From: Gammaproteobacteria bacterium
GTDB taxonomy: Bacteria; Pseudomonadota; Gammaproteobacteria; SZUA-152
Assembly: GCA_011321815.1 (NCBI GenBank)
Contig: DROS01000066.1
Span: forward strand, 1-64,000
Length of the DNA stretch: 64,000 nt
Reading direction: 5' to 3'
Numbering within the stretch: the first letter of the stretch is position 1; each line of letters begins with the position of its first letter. Under the pieces are notes generated by a model. That model saw nothing but the letters and a program-made list of their open reading frames with translations. It did no database searches and was not told the DNA's origin. A program made the position numbers and the translations under genes. Shown piece after piece: positions 9,820 to 18,593 of this stretch.

Positions 9820-10428
9820 TCAGGGTACGATTGTCAGTGATATGGTTTGTGGCGTGAACGCGCCGTCTGTGGGACTGAGTTCATTCCAGCTTATGGTGAT
9901 GGTGTTCTGTGAGCCTGGTGTGCAGGGGAAAGCATCATCGGGATTATTGTCGTTACAGGTTACGCTGGCCATGCCGTTGGGTAACTGGTTGGCTACCCCT
10001 CCTTGTTGAACGCCAGGGGGCGCCATCCCGCAACCCCAGACCCAGGCATCGACAGCGGCCATTGTGGCCCCTGTTGTACAGGATGGAACAATTCCGTTAT
10101 TGCCGCTGGTGCTGCTACAAAATGGTACAGGTCGAACGCCTGCGCAGATGGTCTTTGATGCCGCAATGCCATGATATGCCCCGGCGGCTACCCCTAACGG
10201 GTTTGCACGCATGCGTTCTACGATGTCGCTGGCCAGCAAGGTCGCTTTACTGCGTGCCTCGGAACTCATGTTGGCGCGCAGGCCGCTGATTTGCAGTTCG
10301 GCCAGACCCAGCAGACCAATGGACAGGACCACGAGGGTGACCAGCACTTCGATGAGAGTGAAGCCGCTATCGTGCTGGCAGCAGGGCAGTGGTTTTCGGC
10401 TGGTGGTGTTGGGCAGGATTATGGGCAT
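9820..10428 (-). CDS. pilV: Minor pilin PilV, set A
   Basis: Type IV minor pilin of the PilV family, 202 residues. The leader ends in HDSG and the mature protein starts FTLIEVLVTLVVLSIGLLGL, then AELQISGLRANMSSEARSKAT and DIVERMRANPLG, the PilV signature block. The start at ATG 10428 overlaps the end of fimT by 10 bases, which suggests translational coupling. The leader, about 22 residues, is longer than usual. Cysteines in the C-terminal half could form disulfides. Confidence 0.9.
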   Translation of the reverse strand: MPIILPNTTSRKPLPCCQHDSGFTLIEVLVTLVVLSIGLLGLAELQISGLRANMSSEARSKATLLASDIVERMRANPLGVAAGAYHGIAASKTICAGVRPVPFCSSTSGNNGIVPSCTTGATMAAVDAWVWGCGMAPPGVQQGGVANQLPNGMASVTCNDNNPDDAFPCTPGSQNTITISWNELSPTDGAFTPQTISLTIVP

Positions 10429-11003
10429 GGAACAGGGTTTCCGCTGCCATTTTCGACAATGCCATCGTTATTGGTATCTTCGGCCTGACGCACTTGTCCA
10501 CCCATGGAAATAACCAACGCAACAGCGGCTGTATTGCCTCGTGAATCACAGTGGGTGATGGTGCCGCCAAAGCCATTGTTGATTTTACCTTGGGGCATAA
10601 AGGTAACCTGGTTTACCACCGGGCCGCTGCCAATCAGTGTGGCATTACCCTGCAAGGCGTGGTGGACACGTAGCAGCACTTCTGTACCAGGATTCAGGCC
10701 AGTGACGCCATCAATGTCATCGGGATTGGTAAACATCATCCAGCCCTGTGACCAGTCGCCCGAACCACCACCGGTAACGCAGTTGATGCCGTTGGGGCTT
10801 TTGCACAAGGTGACGGGCACCCGGCGCGAAATAGCGCTGTTGCGTGCCAGTTGCAAGGCAGTTGCCATTTCGTTAATGGCTATGGTCTGACGGTTATTCT
10901 GGATGTACGACTGGAAGCTTGGAACACCAACGGAAAGCACAATGGCGGCGATGGCCATAGTGACAACGACCTCGATCAGTGAAAAACCATTCCACCTGCT
11001 CAT
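10419..11003 (-). CDS. fimT: Minor pilin FimT/FimU (GspH domain), set A
   Basis: Type IV minor pilin of the FimT/FimU family with a GspH-type C-terminal domain, 194 residues. The leader MSRWNG is followed by FSLIEVVVTMAIAAIVLSVG with glutamate at +5. Then ALQLARNSAISRRVPVTLCKS, GDWSQGWMMFTNPD and NNGFGGTITHCDSRG match the family block pattern. It leads pilV by a 10-base overlap. A decayed copy of this gene lies at 18209-18460. The 214-base gap on its upstream side (11004-11217) carries no gene but resembles the spacer at 18461-18593. Confidence 0.9.
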   Translation of the reverse strand: MSRWNGFSLIEVVVTMAIAAIVLSVGVPSFQSYIQNNRQTIAINEMATALQLARNSAISRRVPVTLCKSPNGINCVTGGGSGDWSQGWMMFTNPDDIDGVTGLNPGTEVLLRVHHALQGNATLIGSGPVVNQVTFMPQGKINNGFGGTITHCDSRGNTAAVALVISMGGQVRQAEDTNNDGIVENGSGNPVPCP

Positions 11004-11217
11004 GAGCCCGATTATAACGACGCATGTTAATCAGAGTGAAGGACAGGATGACGAATGGTGGTTGCTGGCTGACGGGTGGGCTAACGAAAGCTACAGGGCA
11101 GATGATGAGTCTGTTGTTATCAGTAAGGCATAGGGGTTATCACTGATGCCAACAAGTGGTTATGCGCCGTTATTATTGTTTGGCATAACGAAAATTTGTT
11201 GTCTGGACGCTTTCTGT
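11004..11217. other. pilE-fimT intergenic spacer, duplicated at 18461-18593
   Basis: No gene is seen here. Positions 11035-11130 resemble 18490-18595: both contain GATGACGAATGGTG and then a similar run through GGCTGACGGG / GGCCGACAGG to ATCAGTA. It lies between pilE (upstream on the minus strand) and fimT, and the matching spacer also lies between a pilE and a fimT copy. It could hold a promoter or simply mark the duplication; no clear -35/-10 pair stands out. Confidence 0.5.
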
Positions 11218-11625
11218 TTACCAGCATTCTGTTACGTTCCATGTTCCGGATTCGGTTTTGGCGCCGGTCTGACTCAACGTAAGTGTGCCACATTGGGTAT
11301 CGCCAGTCTGACTTCCTTGCGGTACTGCCTGCAAGGTATAGCTCATGGGGGCAACGGCTGAGAGGGAAATGGCGTAGCGCTGGTTTTCCGTTATTTCCAC
11401 CGGGTTGAAGTCAGGGCAATTGGCATTGTTGTAGGCGTTGAATTCGGTGAAACAGCGTTCCAGTCGTTGTGCTGCGTTCAGCAGAGCTGCCTTACCCTCT
11501 GCCCGGCCGCTTTTGAGGACAGAGTTTTGATATGAGGGTAGGGCAATGGCTGCAAGAATGGCGACAATGGCCACCACGATAATGACTTCGATCAGGGTGA
11601 AACCGCGGGAGTGACGATATTTCAT
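11218..11625 (-). CDS. pilE: PilE-type pilin, end of set B
   Basis: Type IV pilin of the PilE type, about 135 residues. The leader MKYRHSRG gives a normal 8-residue prepilin leader, then FTLIEVIIVVAIVAILAAIA and LPSYQNSVLKSGRAEGK. Cysteine pairs sit in ERCFTEFNAYNNANC and near the C-terminus (DTQCGTL...ECW), as in minor pilin PilE with a disulfide-closed D-region. ATG 11652 is a possible earlier start, and neither has a strong ribosome binding site. It follows pilY1 of set B, as pilE follows pilY1 in Pseudomonas. Confidence 0.9.
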   Translation of the reverse strand: MKYRHSRGFTLIEVIIVVAIVAILAAIALPSYQNSVLKSGRAEGKAALLNAAQRLERCFTEFNAYNNANCPDFNPVEITENQRYAISLSAVAPMSYTLQAVPQGSQTGDTQCGTLTLSQTGAKTESGTWNVTECW

Positions 11626-11710
11626 GCCAGTGTTACTTTGTGGTATGTGCATTGGTGGGTCTATTTACGGTTATTTAGCGGTTGGAAAAAATTATTTTTG
11701 TTGTGGCGGC

Positions 11711-11739
11711 CCGGAAACCGGTGAAGCGCCGGTTTCCGG
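11711..11739 (-). terminator. Perfect 11-bp hairpin between pilY1 (B) and pilE (B)
   Basis: CCGGAAACCGG at 11711-11721 pairs perfectly with CCGGTTTCCGG at 11729-11739 around a 7-base loop. Read on the minus strand it follows the pilY1 stop (11759). The next minus-strand bases are A-rich, with a run of six T about 20 bases further on, so it is not a textbook intrinsic terminator. It could be a partial terminator, a processing site or a 3' stabiliser that sets pilE expression apart from pilY1. Confidence 0.5.
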
Positions 11740-11758
11740 AAAAGCCTGTTTGCGCTGA

Positions 11759-14700
11759 TTACTTCAATTGTTGCCATGACTGGCGGCCCGTGCTGGGGCC
11801 GGAGGTGCTTTCAGCAATGGTATCAATACCGCCGGATGACCCGGAGATATATTTAAACTCCCGGTCACCGTCATTGAGAATGCCAGGTGTGTTGGGGATT
11901 TCCTTGCCTTTTTTGCCGCTAATGGCCACAACGGTGTTATCCGAAAGTGTGATGAGGTCTGCGTTAGTGAAATCTCCATCATTGGTCAGGTCGAACGGCG
12001 TGTATGCCAAGCGGCTGCCGGACAAGGCGTCCAGCTCCATGAGCCAACCCTGGCCACCGGGAGAGCAGGCGGCCGTATCCGGAATAAGGGTGGTGAAAAT
12101 GATACGTCCTGCATTCAGAATCGGATCACTGACCACACGTTCGCCTTCTTTGAGGCCGCTGGGTGGAATGAGGTCAAGATACCAGCCTGATTCCGAGGTC
12201 AGCTTGTCATCACTGGTAACACGTACCTCGAACGGAGGAATGGTGCCATCCAGAGTGGTGGCGGCGCCTTCGTATATGATGGTTTGCCGCAGCAGCGCAT
12301 CGCGGTCAGCAATCGTGTTGCCACTGTCCCGTATTCCGTAAAAGGTCTGGAGGGACTGGTCACCGGTGTCTGCTGATTCCACATATTTGCCGGTGCCGAA
12401 ATACACCATGATTCCACTGCCTTGGGGGCCGCGCCCGACATCCATGCGGCTGGTGATGGGTTGAACGTCATTCGCCGGACAGGGAGTGGTAGTGGATGCA
12501 CAGGCTGTGAACAACGGTTCCGGTGCGTTGGTAGCGCCAAAGGCGATTTGCCAATTGCCCGGATTGCTGCTGCTAACGTCGAATTTCCAGACATTGCCAA
12601 ACAGGTCACCTGCGTAAATGGCATCAATATTGATGTCGCCATTACTGTCAATAGGCGTGACTGTGGCGAGGGCATTGGGCCGGTTCTGTCCTGTAGGGTC
12701 TTCGTCGCTACCCACCTCGGTTGATATTATTTTGTCGATAAGCTCGCCGGTTTCGAGGTTGACGATGAACAACACCGCATCTCCGGTGCTGCTGGCATTG
12801 CCGTCAGCTTTGGTGTTGTTATATCCGCTGCCAAACACGGCTGCCCAAACACCATTGGCCATCCTGACGATATTGGGCCGGCTGAAAGTGTAACCCAGGT
12901 CCGCATCGGTGAATTCCCAGAGCACGCTGGAGTCGTCGAAGTTGTCAGGGTTGGTGACGTCGAGAGCATAGATGCCCTGACCACCGGCATTGAGGCCACC
13001 GACCAGCACAGTTTTCCAACTGCCATTAATGAAGGCATCGCCCACTGTGGGGGTGCCATCCACATAGTAGGTATGGCTGTACTGAGGCGACGTCAAACGG
13101 CTCAGGTTGTTGTAAACCATGCTGGGAACATAAGCCAGCTTTTCAACGCCGGTGACGGCATCAAAACCGTGCAGCATACCGTCATTAGCCCCGGTGTAGA
13201 CCATCGGTGTACGGTTTGTATTACTGGATTGAAAGCTGGAATAAGCAGTGCTTTCCAGGGTGTCCGGATAGCGGAAAGCAGGGACGCCGACGTAGATTGG
13301 TGCAGAATTGACAATGTCGCCCAGTACGCTGACAGGACGGTTGCGGAATACACCACCTTTGCTGATTTCATTGCTGTCATTGCCGCGCAGATAGGCCAGA
13401 CGATCTTCACCCAAGGCGTCGGTAATGTCGGTAATATTGGTATTCAATGCTTTCTGTTGGGTGGTATTGAGATTTGACCACAGGAAATCAACACCAGAGG
13501 AACCATCATAGGTAATGATATTGCGGTTTGCTGCCGAGGGGATCAGGTCACCGGCATTCCAGAGTTCAGCACCGATGCTGCCGTCAGAATTGATGGGGAA
13601 AGATAGCAGTTTTCCCGCCCAAGTGGCGCTATTGAATTGCGCCTGATAGATCCTGGTGCTGGCACTGATTGAGCCTGTACTCAATGCGACAGCCGCTGCT
13701 GAGGATTTGCGGCCGGCGATATTGTTAAGTACGGCCTTGAAGGCAGAGTTGATGGCCAATGGTGTTTTGGCGTTGAGCATGGCTCCACGGCTGTTGACAG
13801 TGGCATGCCACAGGTCGTCAACGGAGGAAGGGCCGCGGGTAGTAAAATCGTTTGTTCCGGGCCATGCGGGTCGGTTTGTATACGGGTCAGCGGTTGCTGC
13901 CGTGTCGACTTCGAATACATTACCTCTTTGTGCCAGCACGATGCCAAAGGTCACCATGTGTGGATTGGAATTACAGTCCAGCCTTGGGTCAGGGTTGAGT
14001 CCATTGCAGGCCGGAGGCACCGGCACTTCTCCTTCGGCGAGATCCGGGCGGAGATTTTTCGTGTAATAGCTCATGCTGATGTCCGCGATTGTATTGGATG
14101 CTGTATCCGCATAGGGCGCTCCTTTATCCCCGTCGGCGTTTCCTACCCCTGCACCACTCCACTTTGCGGCATAACCGTCGGTGAACAGTGTGCCGAAATT
14201 CTGTTGGCAGGACTCTGTAATGGGTGCATTGGCATCGGTGCGCTCGAACTGTTTCCCGATATAGTTCAATGCCTGTTTGTTTGGTGTAACCCCTTCGCTG
14301 CCGTACTTGTAAAAGGTTTCGTAGAAGGTATTTCGGTCCACCGTATTGGAGAGGTCCCACATGGTAATATTCTTATTACCTTTTTCTGCCTCGTTGATGG
14401 TGACGCTGCCTACGCGCAAGTCACTGATATCTGCAAATGAACGCCCGATACCGGCGCGCATCGCGAGGTGACGCTTGCGGTAATAAGAGAACCAGTTGGC
14501 AAAATTCTGGATGGCAGCCTCATAAGCATCGCTGTCCGCGAAATTCTTCGGCTTGATTTCATAGCGTTTCAGGTTTTTTTCCCCCTTGGGAGTGTAGCCG
14601 TCTTTTACAACCGGCCCGGTATAGCCAAACCCGGCAGGCAGGGGCCTCTGTGCCGGTAAATAAAACGTCGCTGGAAAATATTCGATACCGTAGTCAGCGG

Positions 14701-15412
14701 AGTCCTTTTCGATTGTGATATCCTGGTCGGCAGTTTTCCAGTCATTATCTTCCTTCTCTGAGTAGACTGTTCCTTTGGGGATAACCATCTCTTCATACAG
14801 CCTGAATGTAAAATCCTCATCGTCGTTTTTTATCTTCTCGGTTAGATCGAATTTATAGTTACCTCGAATGGGGTCGGATGGCGCCTCGGTTTTATCAATC
14901 TTTCCGAATGTTTGTCCACCGTAATTCATCCACGGTTTATAGGTGACTGATGGATCAAAATAGGCTTTGTTGTATCTTGGGCTGCGTGTCCAGGCATATT
15001 GGGGAAAAGGTGGAATGGCCACATGGTCGTCATCGTCGCCTTTGACACGATTGCCTTGTCTGGTGCCGTTGGGAAACAGGTACACCGCTCTTTCCCAGTC
15101 ATTTCCCAACGATCCGCTTTTATTAAAATTGATGACACCGCCGCCGACCCGGTTATCATTCTGGTCACGTCCGGTGAAGCTGTGGTCATTTTTGTTCCAC
15201 CATAAGGCACCGTTATTGGTGGAGAACAGTACTTCAAAATCCATACTGATAGAATCATCCACCGCCATGATGAGATTGCTTTTAACGAGGCTGACATAGA
15301 GTGGCGCATCACTCAAATTAACCTGGGTGGCGGTGGCTACAGGTGTGTTGAGGCATAAGCCGAGAAAGGAGAACGTGGCGACCAGAAAATAGTTTCGTAT
15401 GGGCTGCATCAT
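11759..15412 (-). CDS. pilY1: Type IV pilus tip protein PilY1, set B
   Basis: PilY1/PilC family tip adhesin, 1217 residues, with an N-terminal signal peptide (cleavage likely after ATA near residue 29). The VWA-like region carries the metal-site motif DDSIS at residues 52-56 and FTDGYAAKW later. The C-terminal beta-propeller from about residue 690 has MVYTGANDGMLHGFDA, GGLNAGGQGIYALDVTNP and the calcium loop PIDSNGDINIDAIYAGD. It ends GRQSWQQLK, nearly the same tail as the set C protein. GAGAG precedes ATG 15412. The propeller is close to set C and distant from set A. Confidence 0.94.
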   Translation of the reverse strand: MMQPIRNYFLVATFSFLGLCLNTPVATATQVNLSDAPLYVSLVKSNLIMAVDDSISMDFEVLFSTNNGALWWNKNDHSFTGRDQNDNRVGGGVINFNKSGSLGNDWERAVYLFPNGTRQGNRVKGDDDDHVAIPPFPQYAWTRSPRYNKAYFDPSVTYKPWMNYGGQTFGKIDKTEAPSDPIRGNYKFDLTEKIKNDDEDFTFRLYEEMVIPKGTVYSEKEDNDWKTADQDITIEKDSADYGIEYFPATFYLPAQRPLPAGFGYTGPVVKDGYTPKGEKNLKRYEIKPKNFADSDAYEAAIQNFANWFSYYRKRHLAMRAGIGRSFADISDLRVGSVTINEAEKGNKNITMWDLSNTVDRNTFYETFYKYGSEGVTPNKQALNYIGKQFERTDANAPITESCQQNFGTLFTDGYAAKWSGAGVGNADGDKGAPYADTASNTIADISMSYYTKNLRPDLAEGEVPVPPACNGLNPDPRLDCNSNPHMVTFGIVLAQRGNVFEVDTAATADPYTNRPAWPGTNDFTTRGPSSVDDLWHATVNSRGAMLNAKTPLAINSAFKAVLNNIAGRKSSAAAVALSTGSISASTRIYQAQFNSATWAGKLLSFPINSDGSIGAELWNAGDLIPSAANRNIITYDGSSGVDFLWSNLNTTQQKALNTNITDITDALGEDRLAYLRGNDSNEISKGGVFRNRPVSVLGDIVNSAPIYVGVPAFRYPDTLESTAYSSFQSSNTNRTPMVYTGANDGMLHGFDAVTGVEKLAYVPSMVYNNLSRLTSPQYSHTYYVDGTPTVGDAFINGSWKTVLVGGLNAGGQGIYALDVTNPDNFDDSSVLWEFTDADLGYTFSRPNIVRMANGVWAAVFGSGYNNTKADGNASSTGDAVLFIVNLETGELIDKIISTEVGSDEDPTGQNRPNALATVTPIDSNGDINIDAIYAGDLFGNVWKFDVSSSNPGNWQIAFGATNAPEPLFTACASTTTPCPANDVQPITSRMDVGRGPQGSGIMVYFGTGKYVESADTGDQSLQTFYGIRDSGNTIADRDALLRQTIIYEGAATTLDGTIPPFEVRVTSDDKLTSESGWYLDLIPPSGLKEGERVVSDPILNAGRIIFTTLIPDTAACSPGGQGWLMELDALSGSRLAYTPFDLTNDGDFTNADLITLSDNTVVAISGKKGKEIPNTPGILNDGDREFKYISGSSGGIDTIAESTSGPSTGRQSWQQLK

Positions 15413-15464
15413 GATGGACTCTCAGTGTTTTTATTGGGGTGTTGAATTCGGGGCTTGAACGATG

Positions 15465-16019
15465 TCAGTTGGAGATAACCATGTAATGGCTTTGTAAAAT
15501 GATTTCGGCGGAGTCATTGCCTCCCGTACCACGGGCGGTCACGCGGTAGTAAAGGTTTTTCGGTACCGGAGCTATTCCCCTGGCAAGGCTGCCTGTTCTG
15601 TCTGCGGCTGTTCGTTCTTCCACAATGAAGCGAGGATCAGCGGACACGCCAGGGATTTCCTGGGCGTCTGTCTCACCATATTCACGGGCGTTGCTGTTCC
15701 ACCAGGCATTATTCTTTATCGTGACATTTCCAAACCCACCCAGCTCCATTACTTGGCAAGGCGGTGCATTGCAGTTGCTGACGGCATTGGGTACCGGGTT
15801 CTGTGCCTCGATCCAGGCTTCCCCGGCACGCAGGGCTGCCTCGGCGGACTGGAAAGCCAGATTTTGGTTGCGTACACCACCGGCCATCTTTTCTTCCAGG
15901 ATGGTGGTGGACATGGAGGTGACACCGACCAGGGTCAACACCAGTAGAATCATGAGGCTGACCATCAGGGCTGCGCCGGTCTGGCGTTGTGCTGCGGGTG
16001 TGTGGTTTTGTCTGTCCAT
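15465..16019 (-). CDS. pilX: Minor pilin PilX, set B
   Basis: PilX family minor pilin, 184 residues. The leader ends QRQTG, then AALMVSLMILLVLTLVGVTS without glutamate at +5, followed by ILEEKMAGGVRNQNLAFQSAE, the PilX block. The C-terminal region contains FIVEERTAADRTGSLARG and a YRVTARGTGG strand like the set C copy (LYRLTAAGVGG), showing common ancestry of B and C. It sits between pilW and pilY1 in the same direction. Confidence 0.9.
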   Translation of the reverse strand: MDRQNHTPAAQRQTGAALMVSLMILLVLTLVGVTSMSTTILEEKMAGGVRNQNLAFQSAEAALRAGEAWIEAQNPVPNAVSNCNAPPCQVMELGGFGNVTIKNNAWWNSNAREYGETDAQEIPGVSADPRFIVEERTAADRTGSLARGIAPVPKNLYYRVTARGTGGNDSAEIILQSHYMVISN

Positions 16020-16055
16020 GACGTTTTGTCCGTAGTGCTCCAGTGGATTGTTGTT

Positions 16056-16976
16056 TTAGGGGACGCGGTTACGCAATACAATGGTGGAGGAAAAGGTGCG
16101 GCGCAGGCGTCGGTCGACAGGGCCGGCTGTCGTGGCGACGTTGTCGCTGAGGCTGCGCAATACCAGGTTGATCCGTACGCTGACGACACTGTTCATATTG
16201 ACGGCGTCCGCAGCGCCATAAGAATTGGTTGCACCATCGCTATCGGTATCCTCCCCATAGAGGATTTGCAGATTTTCCACGCCTTCCACCAGCTCCATGG
16301 GTGCGCCGCCGTTTACGCTACGGAACAGGCCCGGCTGGCCGCTGTTGCCGTTGGCGATGGTGTAGGTCACGCTGCCAACGCGGTAGAGCATGGCATTTGT
16401 ACTGTAAGCGTCAGTGGGTCCGGTGGCATTGCCAGGGGTGCCAGCTCCGGTGTCGAAGGTAACCGTGCCCGAATCGGGATCGGCATTGGTGATTTGCAGC
16501 AGGTCGGCGCGTGTGCAGTCACCCACCAGGAAGAAATCATCCTGGGCCAGTCCGTTGTTGGCGATGGTGGTAATGGTGTTTCCCGCATAGGCATTGACAG
16601 GAAAGCCGTTACCGATAACCCCCTGGAGGGTGATGCTGTCAGCTGCGCTGCCCTCTGTGCCGGCGATGCCGCCAAGGGCAGGGTTGACACCGTTGCCAAG
16701 CGGGTTGTTGAGATTATTGGATATCTGAGTGATATTATTGCCCAGACAACCCCAAAAACCGGCCGCACGAATATCTGCTGTCATCATTTGTAAAGCGAAA
16801 CGGCCATTTTCCTGTAGTCGTGATTGGGCTTCATTGATCCGGTAGGAAGCCTTACTGCTGGCAAGGATCTGTATGACTCCGGCAAGCAGCAGCAGGCTGA
16901 TGGCCATGGCTACCAGAATCTCAATCAGAGTGAGGCCCTGCTGTTTGTTACGAGGCTGGTGTGTCAGCATGTTCAT
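16056..16976 (-). CDS. pilW: Minor pilin PilW, set B
   Basis: PilW family minor pilin, 306 residues. Leader ...NKQQG then LTLIEILVAMAISLLLLAGV with glutamate at +5; the residue after the cleavage glycine is leucine rather than the common phenylalanine. The NEAQSRLQENGRFALQMMTADIRAAGFWGC block is diagnostic of PilW. The ATG at 16976 overlaps the pilV stop in an ATGA arrangement, so translation is likely coupled. The closest relative in the window is the set C copy (24786-25757). Confidence 0.92.
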   Translation of the reverse strand: MNMLTHQPRNKQQGLTLIEILVAMAISLLLLAGVIQILASSKASYRINEAQSRLQENGRFALQMMTADIRAAGFWGCLGNNITQISNNLNNPLGNGVNPALGGIAGTEGSAADSITLQGVIGNGFPVNAYAGNTITTIANNGLAQDDFFLVGDCTRADLLQITNADPDSGTVTFDTGAGTPGNATGPTDAYSTNAMLYRVGSVTYTIANGNSGQPGLFRSVNGGAPMELVEGVENLQILYGEDTDSDGATNSYGAADAVNMNSVVSVRINLVLRSLSDNVATTAGPVDRRLRRTFSSTIVLRNRVP

Positions 16977-17467
16977 AGTTGGCTCGTCATGACAAAGTTG
17001 GTTGTGCCACCTGTATCCGGATCACCCCAGGTCACTGTGATGGTGAAAACGTTGTTGCCCGCAGGGTCCACAACGACGGTACCCTGACCGGCAGGGAGTT
17101 GGGTTGCAAGATCAATTTCCCACTGGGCAGCGTCAGTGGCTGTCATTTGCAGGGAAGTACAGCCGGCTGTAAAGCAATTGGGGTCTGTGTAATTGTTGAC
17201 CGATTCATCAGCGTTGATGTTGTTGTAATCACCATCGTTGACGCCGGTCATATTGGCGCGCATACGGTCGAGTATGTCATAAGCCAGATGAGTGGCCTGC
17301 GTACGCAGGTAGGCGCCATGGGTGTTTTGTATGCTGCTGGTCTGCATGGCTGCGAGTCCCAGCAGGCCAATGGACAATACCATCAGGGTGACCAAGACCT
17401 CTATCATACTGAAGCCACGGATATGATTTCGAAAGGAATTGTTGAGGTGTCTGATGTGGAATTTCAT
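16973..17467 (-). CDS. pilV: Minor pilin PilV, set B
   Basis: PilV family minor pilin, 164 residues. After a leader ending NHIRG the mature protein starts FSMIEVLVTLMVLSIGLLGL, then AAMQTSSIQNTHGAYLRTQA and DILDRMRANMTG, closely like the set C PilV. The 3' end overlaps pilW by 4 bases. It is preceded by fimT, 33 bases away. Start ATG 17467. Confidence 0.92.
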   Translation of the reverse strand: MKFHIRHLNNSFRNHIRGFSMIEVLVTLMVLSIGLLGLAAMQTSSIQNTHGAYLRTQATHLAYDILDRMRANMTGVNDGDYNNINADESVNNYTDPNCFTAGCTSLQMTATDAAQWEIDLATQLPAGQGTVVVDPAGNNVFTITVTWGDPDTGGTTNFVMTSQL

Positions 17468-17500
17468 GGAAAGATTACCCGTGTTTCAGGAAACTCAAAA

Positions 17501-18049
17501 TTAAGGGGTGCAGCTTGCCGGCGCATTGGCGTCGACCCGCGCTTGTCCGATGGCGAGAAGGACGATGTTTTTTCCTTTGTTCGCGTCTGCACTGCTGTCG
17601 CACAGGGACAGTGATCTTAATTGGGGTACAGTGGAAAAACCGGTGCCCAGAAAGGCAATGCTGTTGCCGATGTTGGCGTCACCACTGAGAGTGGTGTTTC
17701 CGCCCAGTGCCTCGTGAACCTTCAGGATGCCGTTGGCGCCGTCAGCAGCAGCGGTATAAAGATCGTCACCATTCATGTCGGTAAAGACAATCCAGCCCTG
17801 CTCCCAACCGCCTGCACCTGTGCAGGCATTGTAAGGCGATGCGCTTTTACAGACCACGATACGCTGGCCTCGGCTGGCGGCTTCTGCGCGCGCCAGACTG
17901 AGCGTCGAGACAAAATCGTTGGCCTGGGTGGTCAGACGGTCGCGCTGGATCATGGAGAAAAAACCGGGGACTGCGGTTGTCAGCAGGATGGCCGCGATGG
18001 ACAGGGTGACGATCAGCTCAACCAGAGAGAAACCGTATTGTTTGCTCAA
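17501..18049 (-). CDS. fimT: Minor pilin FimT/FimU (GspH domain), set B
   Basis: FimT/FimU family minor pilin with a GspH domain. The mature part starts FSLVELIVTLSIAAILLTTA after glycine, followed by FVSTLSLARAEAASRGQRIVVCKSA and GGWEQGWIVFTDMNGD. The start is uncertain. TTG 18049 gives a normal short leader (SKQYG) with GGAACG upstream. ATG 18127 extends the protein to 208 residues but gives an implausible 34-residue leader, has no ribosome binding site and lies inside the repeat at 18076-18213. A start altered by the repeat insertion is possible. Confidence 0.88.
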   Translation of the reverse strand: MSKQYGFSLVELIVTLSIAAILLTTAVPGFFSMIQRDRLTTQANDFVSTLSLARAEAASRGQRIVVCKSASPYNACTGAGGWEQGWIVFTDMNGDDLYTAAADGANGILKVHEALGGNTTLSGDANIGNSIAFLGTGFSTVPQLRSLSLCDSSADANKGKNIVLLAIGQARVDANAPASCTP

Positions 18050-18075
18050 TACCGCGTTCCAGGGCTCCGTTGAAT

Positions 18076-18213
18076 CTGGATAAACATCGTGAGAGAGAGT
18101 TGTTTTGAGTCCATTCTTTATGATCATTTGTGGCGAATATGTAAGTTATGTTTGATAAATAATGACCGGGAAAGCAGGGCAACGGCTAAACTGCCCAGTG
18201 GATTTATCCTAAA
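18076..18213. repeat. Dispersed repeat with inverted ends, copy 2
   Basis: Second copy of the element at 1-135. Shared blocks are ATCGTGAGAGA, TTTTGAGTCCATT, GATC-TTTG-GGCGAATAT and a right end GATTTATCCTAAA. The ends are imperfect inverted repeats (GGATAAAC near 18079, TTTATCC near 18203). It sits exactly between the 3' end of the decayed fimT (18209) and the start of the set B fimT, i.e. at the junction of pilin sets B and C. No coding frame of its own. Confidence 0.6.
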
Positions 18214-18460
18214 CCTGACAACCTCCCGCTTTTGGATTGTTTTGCGGGACACAGTGACCTGTGACGCCAAAACCATCATTGATTCTGTTTTGTTGGGGTA
18301 TGGGGGTAATCTGGTGTGCCACAGAGCTGCTACTGGTAAGCGTGGTGCGGTTACCTTGCCGTGTGCGGCGGGCGCACAGTGGCATTTCTGTGTCATCAAT
18401 GGGAATAGCCGCTATGACAATCATAGCTTTGTTTAGCGAGAATCCATTCTGCCAGTTCAT
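18209..18460 (-). pseudogene. fimT: Decayed fimT copy (internal deletion, lost 3' end)
   Basis: An 83-codon frame starting MNWQNGFSL, which matches the set A fimT start MSRWNGFSL, then a degraded helix (MIVIAAIP). It then jumps to a segment like the set A C-terminal domain: QGNRTTLTSSSSVAHQITP and NRINDGFGVTGHC against QGNATLIGSGPVVNQVTF and KINNGFGGTITHC. The middle (about 100 codons) is missing, the +5 glutamate has become lysine or alanine, and the last 45 codons are absent where the repeat at 18076-18213 begins. DNA similarity to 10550-10650 is also visible. This is a non-functional remnant. Confidence 0.75.
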
Positions 18461-18593
18461 GGGCCGGAGTATACCGGCTTTGTTTCTCAGGGCGAGAGGG
18501 TGAATGACGAATGGTGTTTACCGGCCGACAGGCGGCCTAACTAAAAATGGTGTGTTGGCCGATGAGCCGGTTTTATCATCAGTAGTACAGCTG

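Noticed and set aside
12199-12675. Long opposite-frame and antisense frames within pilY1 and other genes
   Set aside because: These lie entirely inside well-supported coding genes and have no domain pattern; they reflect base composition.
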